Positions 58,457 to 64,000 of a stretch of 64,000 nt of DNA are shown here, piece after piece (the first letter of the stretch is position 1; the number at the start of each line of letters is the position of its first letter). Source of the DNA: JAFNAG01 sp963824985 (GTDB taxonomy: Bacteria > Acidobacteriota > UBA6911); NCBI GenBank assembly GCA_963824985.1, contig CAWGRQ010000038.1, forward strand, positions 124,001-188,000. Reading direction: 5' to 3'. The notes under the pieces were generated by a model. The model was not told the origin of the DNA and did not search any database. It worked only from the letters and a program-made list of their open reading frames with translations. The position numbers were made by a program, and so were the translations under genes.

Positions 58457-59347
58457 CTAGCCGGCCACGGGGAAAAACCTGGCCGGATTGACGGGCCGGC
58501 TGTTGTACCAGACCTCATAATGGAGATGAGGACCAGTCGCCTTTCCGGAAGACCCCACGAAGCCAAGGATATCGGTGCGGGAGACATGCTGGCCCACCTG
58601 GACACTGATGCGCTGCAAATGGGCATACCGGGTCGTAAACCCGAACTTGTGATCTATGATCACCATATTCCCGTATCCCGCGCGCTGCCCGGCAAATATA
58701 ACTGTCCCGTCTGCCGGTGCGATAATCCGGGTGCCGGGCGGCGCCGAAATATCCACTCCCGGATGGCTTTCGCTCTGGGACGGATTGAAGGGGTCCGGCC
58801 TCCTTCCCATCCCTGCAGTAATGTATCCACGGACGGGCATGAGGCTGGGCTGGGCCGCGAGCGACAGCACCTTTTCGGTAATATGATTGTCCAGAGCCCG
58901 GATGCTCTCTTCCAGGGTAGTGACCTTCTTGTTGTAAGCGGCGATCGACGCAAGCGGATCCTGCGAAATCGGTCGAGGAGTGCTCAGATTGTCACTGGCC
59001 ACACCCCCAATACCCCCGGGAGCCTTCGGCGACCGCATTCCGGAAAAAATCTCGAGCTTGCGGGATATGTTTTCCAGAAAATCGATCTTTTCTCCCAGTT
59101 GCGCGGTCTGAACTTTATAGCTGTGGTTCTCCGTGCGCAGGCTGTCGTTTTCAGAAATGCGATTCTCGTAGTCGACAACTTTGAGAATCATGCGCCCGTA
59201 AGACAGGGTCCCGGCTCCAACGGCGATCAAACCGATCAGTGCCATGATCACGGTCGCGACAATGACCGGATAAGGCACCGCGAGGCGCCAGATCCTACCT
59301 CCCGAGTTTCCCGCTACAATAAATGTATAAAGCCGCTTTCTGAGCAT
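58457..59347 (-). CDS. Membrane-anchored M23-family metallopeptidase
   Basis: About 296 residues. A single N-terminal membrane helix (VPYPVIVATVIMALIGLIAVGAG) is followed by a coiled coil (about residues 60-105, YENRISENDSLRTENHSY) and a C-terminal peptidase M23 (LytM-type) domain. Both zinc-ligand motifs are present: SHPGVDISAPPGT (H-x3-D) and GPHLHYEVW (HxH). It should cut or sense peptide cross-links of the cell wall, possibly as an amidase activator such as EnvC, but the motifs suggest an active enzyme. ATG 59347 with GAAGGG upstream is preferred to the TTG nine codons earlier. Confidence 0.9.
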   Translation of the reverse strand: MLRKRLYTFIVAGNSGGRIWRLAVPYPVIVATVIMALIGLIAVGAGTLSYGRMILKVVDYENRISENDSLRTENHSYKVQTAQLGEKIDFLENISRKLEIFSGMRSPKAPGGIGGVASDNLSTPRPISQDPLASIAAYNKKVTTLEESIRALDNHITEKVLSLAAQPSLMPVRGYITAGMGRRPDPFNPSQSESHPGVDISAPPGTRIIAPADGTVIFAGQRAGYGNMVIIDHKFGFTTRYAHLQRISVQVGQHVSRTDILGFVGSSGKATGPHLHYEVWYNSRPVNPARFFPVAG

Positions 59348-59487
59348 CTGGATCCCTTCTATCCAAAGGATCAAAATCTGGCCGAAATTAGACAGCCCGA
59401 TATTATCTGAGCAGGCTGTGGATAATTCGGCATTCTATTAACCGCCCTTTAACATGTCAACCCTATTTATAAACTTGGATGCCCGCT

Positions 59488-59515
59488 TTGACGATTTGAA
59501 CCATGAGAGTATAAT
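59488..59515 (+). promoter_or_regulatory. Promoter of the tmRNA gene
   Basis: TTGACG (59488-59493) and a perfect TATAAT (59510-59515) are separated by 16 bases and lie 29 bases upstream of the mature tmRNA 5' end at 59545. The 170-base gap from the peptidase gene has no other feature. Confidence 0.75.
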
Positions 59516-59544
59516 GAACGAGAGAGATTTGACTATTGGTTTCT

Positions 59545-59895
59545 GTGGGGGTGAACTGGATTCGACGGGGGTCAAGAGGCAGTAGAGGCATGCCGAGTGC
59601 TCCGCGACTCGTAAAATCGTGGAAATAACATAACTGCTGACACTCAGTTAGCACTGGCCGCTTAAAGCGGTCACGTCTCGCCTATCCAGCCTGCGGGGTA
59701 GGATTGAGGCGCCGACTAGCAGGATAGGTGAGGATTCAGGCTCTGGGATCCAGGCCGAAACTTCAAAGAGCTAGCGGCGCATCGACCTTGCCGGTTCGAT
59801 CGCGGCGTTCGCGAAACTGAACGAATCGGATACGCATGTAGGCTCTACTCGCTGAGGGCTTTCGGACGCGGGTTCGATTCCCGCCACCTCCACCA
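59545..59895 (+). ncRNA. ssrA: Transfer-messenger RNA (tmRNA)
   Basis: A 351-base RNA that rescues stalled ribosomes and tags the unfinished protein. The 5' end GGGGGUGAACUGGAUUCGACGGGGG and the 3' end CGGGUUCGAUUCCCGCCACCUCCACCA pair as the alanine tRNA-like domain: GGGGGTG (59545-59551) against CACCTCC with one G-U pair. The CCA is encoded. Between them lie the tag-coding region at 59621-59665 and GC-rich pseudoknot segments. It is read on the + strand between the M23 peptidase and a toxin-antitoxin pair. Confidence 0.97.
59621..59665 (+). other. tmRNA tag reading frame
   Basis: The resume codon GGA (59621) after AAAAUCGU starts a frame that reads GNNITADTQLALAA and stops at TAA (59663-59665). 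The C-terminal LALAA is the degradation signal recognised by ClpXP and related proteases. The N-terminal part differs from the common AN/GN-type tags; see findings. Confidence 0.85.
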
Positions 59896-60169
59896 GTATA
59901 TCTGTTGATTATAAAAGACTCAGATAGGGCGGAATCAAGGGGAGTGCTGAGTAAGTGCGTATGGTAAACACTCTCAGCCAACCCGAAGAGCCCCCGCAAA
60001 TGGTCACTTGGGGTTGCCAACCAGCCGCAATCCAGGTCGACAGCACCCGCACGGACACCTGAACCCACTCAGCAGCCAGACTTCAAATTTCCAACCGGAG
60101 AAAACTGTGGGACGACTGCGGGTTTACTGCATGGACATTGGTATGGTATCAATGCCATACTATAGCTGT
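59896..60169 (+). promoter_or_regulatory. Promoter and operator region of the VapBC-like pair
   Basis: Most of the gap after the tmRNA shows no recognisable feature. At its end, TTGGTA (60138-60143) and TATAGC (60161-60166) are 17 bases apart. The spacer overlaps the imperfect palindrome GTATGGTATCAATGCCATAC (60141-60160, 16 of 20 symmetrical). It is suited to antitoxin binding. The predicted start of transcription is about 60173, close to or inside the first codons, so translation could be leaderless. Confidence 0.55.
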
Positions 60170-60430
60170 ATGAAAATGACCATGCACATCGACGAAGCGT
60201 TGTTGAATCGAGTCATGAAGGCAACCGGAGTTACCAGCAAAACCAGGGCGGTTGATATTGCCTTGCGCGAGCTCGATCGCCGTGCTGAGCTGATCCGTCT
60301 GGCCCGGGAAGGGCTTGGATTGACGGCAGAGGAATTGAAGCAAGCATTCCATCCTGCATCGGATCCTGACACAACCCTTCGTTGCGCGGAGGCGGGAAGG
60401 GCCTATGGCCGTAAGTCCCGTTCTTGTTGA
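60170..60430 (+). CDS. vapB: VapB-type ribbon-helix-helix antitoxin
   Basis: An 86-residue antitoxin. MKMTMHIDEALLNRVMKATGVTSKTRAVDIALRELDRRAEL is the ribbon-helix-helix DNA-binding domain of the VapB/Arc class, and the charged C-terminal tail would bind VapC. ATG 60170 is used; an ATG two codons later (60176) fits a leaderless transcript. No Shine-Dalgarno site is visible. The stop overlaps the toxin start by 26 bases, and a palindrome sits immediately upstream. Confidence 0.88.
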   Translation: MKMTMHIDEALLNRVMKATGVTSKTRAVDIALRELDRRAELIRLAREGLGLTAEELKQAFHPASDPDTTLRCAEAGRAYGRKSRSC

Positions 60431-60806
60431 CAGCAGTTTCTACATTCGGCTGCTCCATAGGGGACAGGATCCCCTGCGAGCGCTTGCTTTGACGGCCGCG
60501 TCGAGGGACCTTGCGGTTTGCGGCGTCGTGCGCTGCGAAGTGGGGAGGGGGCTTCGCGGGCGCAGGGTGTTGAAGCGCTTCCACGACTTCTGGAATGTCA
60601 TGATCTGCGTCCCCACAGACGAATCGATCTGGAACAGCGTGGAGGAGACCCTTTGGCTCCTGGACCGCAAGGGTAGGGCGCTGCCTTTGCCGGACGTGAT
60701 CATCGGCTGCTGTGCCCGGAGGATCGGGGCGACAGTCCTGACGGTGGATGCGCATTTCGCCCTTATCCCGGGCATTGAAGTCATCGATCGCCCCGAGGCG
60801 GCATGA
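60405..60806 (+). CDS. vapC: VapC-type PIN ribonuclease toxin
   Basis: A 133-residue PIN-domain RNase. The first catalytic Asp is in PVLVDSSFYIRLLHRG, the Glu in VVRCEVGRGL, and the C-terminal acidic pair in PLPDVIIGCCARRIGATVLTVDAHFALIPG. It differs from the first toxin at 30401 and belongs to a different antitoxin class, so the two pairs are not recent duplicates. The large overlap with vapB indicates tight coupling. Confidence 0.92.
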   Translation: MAVSPVLVDSSFYIRLLHRGQDPLRALALTAASRDLAVCGVVRCEVGRGLRGRRVLKRFHDFWNVMICVPTDESIWNSVEETLWLLDRKGRALPLPDVIIGCCARRIGATVLTVDAHFALIPGIEVIDRPEAA

Positions 60807-60955
60807 ATGCCTGCAACAAATCCCGCAACTTTTTCGTAGCTCCTGATACAGGCTTGGATAAAAATGGCTTTTGAGCCTGATGAAAGACGACAGGCGAATG
60901 ATGCTGACACCGGACCACCGAATCCCGGATCGCAAGGTGGCATCTTGGAGGTATA

Positions 60956-62335
60956 GTGAGTCAGAGCTCGGGTCACAGGATTCTGATCGCGGACGATCAA
61001 CCGGATGTGGTGGAAGCACTCCGCATTCTGCTTAAGGGAGAGGGGTACCAGTCTGAAGTGGCGACGTCACCATCGATGGTGCTGCGCGCTCTTGATGCCC
61101 GGGATTTTGATGTTCTCCTCATGGATCTAAACTATACTCGAGATACAACATCCGGCGTCGAGGGGCTTGACCTCCTGTCCCGGATCCAGATTCTCGATGC
61201 CGGACTTCCGGTCGTAGTCATGACCGCCTGGGGAAGCGTCGAACTGGCGGTTGAGGCGATGCGACGCGGCGCCCGGGATTTTGTTCAAAAACCCTGGGAA
61301 AATTCCCGGCTGCTGTCCATCCTGCGCACCCAGAACGAGCTGGGGGAGGCGCTGCGCAAGGGACGGCGCTTGGAAGCCGAAAACCGGCTGCTGCGCGGGG
61401 CTCCACACCCGAAACTGATTGCGGGATCCCAGGCAATGATACCGATATTGGACCTGATCGCCCGTGTCGGGCCTTCCGATGCCAACGTGCTCATTACCGG
61501 AGAGCATGGCACCGGGAAGGAAGTGGTAGCGCAGGCTCTGCACTCCGTATCGCTGCGCGCGAGCAAGCCGATGGTCACCATCAACGCGGGGGGGCTCTCC
61601 GAAGGGGTATTTGAAAGCGAACTCTTTGGCCATGTGCGCGGAGCTTTCACCGATGCCAAGGCCGACCGGGTGGGACGGTTCGAGCTGGCCGAAGGGGGCA
61701 CTCTGTTCCTGGACGAAATCGCGAATGTGCCGCTGAACCTCCAGGCAAAATTATTGCGAGTTCTGGAGGTAGGCGAATATGAACGGGTGGGATCGTCCCG
61801 GACCCGAAAGGCTGATGTCCGCATCCTGAGCGCCACGAACGCCAACCTTCAGGAAGAAGTACAGTCCGGTCGTTTCCGCCAGGATCTGCTCTACCGCCTG
61901 AACACAATCGAAATCCACCTCCCCCCACTGAGGGATCGAGGTACCGACATCCTCCTGCTGGCCGATCATTTTCTCCGCCAGCATGCCGCCAGGTATCGGA
62001 AGCGGCTCAACGGTTTTGATGCCGGAGCCCGGGAATTAATTCGGAATCATCGATGGCCGGGGAATGTCCGCGAACTGGATCACGTGGTTGAACGCGCTGT
62101 ACTTATGGCCGAGTCCGATGTCGTGGGCGCCGGGCATTTGCTCCTCAAACCCGGACCTGCCGGGGACAAACGGCTGGATGATATGAGCCTCGAGGAAGTC
62201 GAGTGCCATCTCATCCAGAAGGCGCTGGCCCGGCATGAGGGTAATGTAAGCCGCGCCGCGCAGGCTCTGGGGCTCAGCCGCAGCGCGCTCTACCGACGCC
62301 TGCAGCGCTATGGGCTCGGATCCACCGCGGAATAA
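60956..62335 (+). CDS. NtrC-class response regulator with a variant GAFTDA loop
   Basis: A 459-residue activator. The receiver domain (residues 5-125) has ADDQPD and the phospho-acceptor Asp about 57 in LLMDLNYTRD. The AAA+ domain has Walker A ITGEHGTGKEVV, Walker B LFLDEIANV, and WPGNVREL. The sigma-54 loop reads GAFTDA (about residue 229) instead of GAFTGA. A Fis-type helix-turn-helix ends the protein (NVSRAAQALGLSRSALYRRLQRYG). The GTG start has GGAGG six bases upstream. The histidine kinase follows 87 bases downstream. Target genes are unknown. Confidence 0.9.
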   Translation: MSQSSGHRILIADDQPDVVEALRILLKGEGYQSEVATSPSMVLRALDARDFDVLLMDLNYTRDTTSGVEGLDLLSRIQILDAGLPVVVMTAWGSVELAVEAMRRGARDFVQKPWENSRLLSILRTQNELGEALRKGRRLEAENRLLRGAPHPKLIAGSQAMIPILDLIARVGPSDANVLITGEHGTGKEVVAQALHSVSLRASKPMVTINAGGLSEGVFESELFGHVRGAFTDAKADRVGRFELAEGGTLFLDEIANVPLNLQAKLLRVLEVGEYERVGSSRTRKADVRILSATNANLQEEVQSGRFRQDLLYRLNTIEIHLPPLRDRGTDILLLADHFLRQHAARYRKRLNGFDAGARELIRNHRWPGNVRELDHVVERAVLMAESDVVGAGHLLLKPGPAGDKRLDDMSLEEVECHLIQKALARHEGNVSRAAQALGLSRSALYRRLQRYGLGSTAE

Positions 62336-62422
62336 GCCATTTCTGGGAGCCCCGGCTTCCGCTTGCGGGGACCGCGTCGCAGCCGTTAACTATAGGCAAA
62401 CATATTGATTCTGCGTAGATAG

Positions 62423-63871
62423 ATGACTATGACTCAGCCGGCAGGCAAATCCCCATCGTCACCATCTCCAGGCAATCCCGGAGAGGGTTTCCTCGCGCGG
62501 CGATATGCCTCCCTGAGAGCAGCCCAGGTGCGGCAGCGCGGGTTCCAGGTAGGTCACGATTCACAGATTGTGCTGATGGCACTGGCTGCCGGCTTCCCCG
62601 CGGTGCTGATCGCCCTGCTGCTGGTTTACCTGGGGGACTACGCCCCCAAGGTGGACTGGACCCTTGTGGTTGTCATCTTCATTTCCTGGCTGGGTTTTTC
62701 ATTCGCTCTGCGCGGCAAGGTTATCCGCCCGCTGCAGACAATATCGAACCTGCTGGCGGCTCTGCGGGAAGGGGACTTTTCCATACGCGCCCGCGGGTAC
62801 GACCGGGCTGACACCCTCGGCGATGTCATGGCGGAAATCAACGCGCTTGGGGCAACCCTTCAGGAACAACGGCTCGGAGCGGTCGAAGCCGCCGCCCTGC
62901 TTGGCAAGGTGGTGGAGGAGATCGATGTTGCGGTTTTTGCCTTTGACGGCACCCGGAAACTCCGGCTGGTGAACCGTGCCGGGGAGCGTTTGCTGGCCCT
63001 ACCCGCAGCGCAGCTGGTCGACCGCCCCGCAGATGATCTGGGTTTGGCCGGCTGTCTGGAAGGGGAAGAATCGAGTGTGAGCGAAGTCTCTTTTCCCGGC
63101 GGGAGCGGGCGTTGGGAAGTGCGCCGAACCACGTTTCGCCAGGACGGCCTGCCGCATCAGCTGCTGGTCCTGTCCGACCTCACGCGCGCCCTGAGGGAGG
63201 AAGAAAGACAGGTGTGGAAACGCCTTATCCGGGTGCTCGGCCATGAATTAAACAACTCGTTGACTCCAATCCGCTCCATAGCAGCCAGCCTTGACCGTCT
63301 CCTTGGGCGCGATCCGCGCCCCGATGACTGGCAGGAGGACATGCACCGGGGGCTCGCGATCATCGGCAATCGCGGGGAAGCCCTGAGCCGGTTTATGGAG
63401 GGCTATTCGCGATTATCACGCCTGCCGGCCCCACAGCCCCAGCCATTGCAGGTCGGCGCCTGGATACGGCGGGCTGCCGGTCTGGAAACCCGGCTCAAAG
63501 TTTCGGTCTCTGATGGCCCCGAGCGGGTCATCGAGGCGGACAGCGACCAACTGGATCAACTCCTGATCAACCTGGTTCGCAACGGCGTTGATGCCGCTCT
63601 GACCACCGGCGGCGGCGTCACGGTAGGCTGGGGACTCACGGCCTCGCAACTCGAAGTCTGGGTGGAAGACGGCGGACCGGGGCTTCCCAACACCGGCAAC
63701 CTGTTCGTCCCTTTTTTCACTACCAAGCCCGGCGGTTCAGGAATCGGCCTGGTCCTATGCCGGCAGATTGCCGAGGCGCACGGCGGGTCGCTCGCGCTCG
63801 CCAATCGCCCCAATGGGCCGGGCTGCCGCGCCCTGTTGCGCCTTCCCCTGCACAGCACCAGATTTGGCTGA
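62423..63871 (+). CDS. Membrane sensor histidine kinase, NtrY-like
   Basis: A 482-residue kinase. A Pro/Ser-rich N-terminus is followed by two membrane helices (IVLMALAAGFPAVLIALLLVYL and TLVVVIFISWLGFSFALRG), a HAMP-like linker (about 100-150), a PAS-like domain (VFAFDGTRKLRLVNRAGERLLALP), HisKA with phospho-acceptor His about 274 in VLGHELNNSLTPIRSIA, and HATPase with LINLVRNGVDAAL, EDGGPGLP and GGSGIGLVLCRQI. The HELNNSLTPI form is typical of kinases partnering NtrC-class regulators. It should phosphorylate the regulator encoded just upstream. Confidence 0.92.
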   Translation: MTMTQPAGKSPSSPSPGNPGEGFLARRYASLRAAQVRQRGFQVGHDSQIVLMALAAGFPAVLIALLLVYLGDYAPKVDWTLVVVIFISWLGFSFALRGKVIRPLQTISNLLAALREGDFSIRARGYDRADTLGDVMAEINALGATLQEQRLGAVEAAALLGKVVEEIDVAVFAFDGTRKLRLVNRAGERLLALPAAQLVDRPADDLGLAGCLEGEESSVSEVSFPGGSGRWEVRRTTFRQDGLPHQLLVLSDLTRALREEERQVWKRLIRVLGHELNNSLTPIRSIAASLDRLLGRDPRPDDWQEDMHRGLAIIGNRGEALSRFMEGYSRLSRLPAPQPQPLQVGAWIRRAAGLETRLKVSVSDGPERVIEADSDQLDQLLINLVRNGVDAALTTGGGVTVGWGLTASQLEVWVEDGGPGLPNTGNLFVPFFTTKPGGSGIGLVLCRQIAEAHGGSLALANRPNGPGCRALLRLPLHSTRFG

Positions 63872-63888
63872 CGAAAAACGACTGAGGT

Positions 63889-63957
63889 ATTGGGGCGACC
63901 GTCCGAATTAAGTTGGGGCGACCTGCCGGTCGCCCCTACGGGATTTTGTGAGTCGAC
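63889..63957. repeat. GGGGCGACC-family repeat (copy 2)
   Basis: GGGGCGACC at 63892-63900, then a second GGGGCGACCTGCCGGTCGCCCCTACGGG (63915-63942), and TTTTGTGAGTCG. On the reverse strand this reads CACAAAATCCCGTAGGGGCGACCGG, closely matching CACAAAACACCGCAGGGGCGACCGG near 5,317-5,342, so the two copies are in opposite orientation. The last 58 bases of the window show no gene start. Confidence 0.75.
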
Positions 63958-64000
63958 AACTTCCCCAGGACCGCATCGACGGCGATACTGTCGAGGCAAA

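Noticed and set aside
55552..58491. A 979-codon open frame opposite secA
   Set aside because: Antisense shadow of secA with no recognisable motif and implausible composition.
59763..60068. An open frame antisense to the tmRNA 3' end
   Set aside because: It runs through the structured tmRNA and has no ribosome site or known domain.
62336..62422. A sigma-54 promoter before the histidine kinase gene
   Set aside because: GGCTTCCGCTTGC has only nine bases between GG and GC, not ten, and no other support.

Overview
The window looks like a chromosomal segment of a GC-rich bacterium, most likely of the Acidobacteriota. The evidence is an RpoB with a cysteine-pair (zinc-ribbon-like) insertion after the SLEFVEYSIGNW segment (a feature I recall from acidobacterial RpoB), an acidobacterial-style PilA, and gene order. 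Intergenic space is unusually rich in dispersed, hairpin-forming repeats. Six genes, including rpoB and rpoC, carry what look like single-base insertions. In each case removing one base restores a continuous reading frame, which fits draft or metagenome sequence quality better than biology.

Layout. (1) 1-6.9 kb, + strand: end of pilT, then pilC, pilS, pilR and, after a 1.1 kb repeat island, pilA behind a textbook sigma-54 promoter. (2) 6.9-21.1 kb, - strand: the core expression cluster. In transcription order it is tRNA-Thr(TGT), tRNA-Tyr, tRNA-Gly, tRNA-Thr(GGT), tuf, rpmG, tRNA-Trp, secE, nusG, rplK, rplA, rplJ, rplL, rpoB, rpoC. (3) 21.2-32.9 kb, mostly - strand: a surface-glycan cluster with two family-2 glycosyltransferases, three SAM methyltransferases, two large multi-pass GT39-like transferases, a LegB-like 4,6-dehydratase and a small exported protein, interrupted by a + strand PIN toxin-antitoxin pair. 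(4) 33-36.3 kb: two secreted proteins, one apparently highly expressed with a perfect terminator and one with a DUF1573-like region. (5) 36.4-39.8 kb, + strand: sigma factor, zf-HC2 anti-sigma factor, small secreted TPR-like protein and FG-GAP repeat protein. (6) 40.3-53.7 kb, - strand: a complete type II secretion operon in the order E-F-G-H-I-J-K-L-M-C-D, headed by a second ECF sigma/anti-sigma pair and two small unknown genes. (7) 54-59.4 kb, - strand: guaB, secA and an M23 peptidase. (8) 59.5-64 kb, + strand: tmRNA, a VapBC-like toxin-antitoxin pair, and a sigma-54-type response regulator with its histidine kinase.

How the parts work together. The type IV pilus genes form a closed circuit: PilS/PilR is an NtrC-type pair and the pilA promoter is sigma-54 dependent. 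The secretion region is framed by two ECF sigma/anti-sigma modules and neighbours several exported proteins, suggesting an envelope and secretion module under anti-sigma control. The glycan cluster probably builds or decorates a surface polysaccharide or glycoprotein. Possible under-described items are the T2SS operon with its two unknown head genes, one of which shares a [ST]PFGA[YF]P motif with the GspC-like protein, and the multi-family palindromic repeat system.
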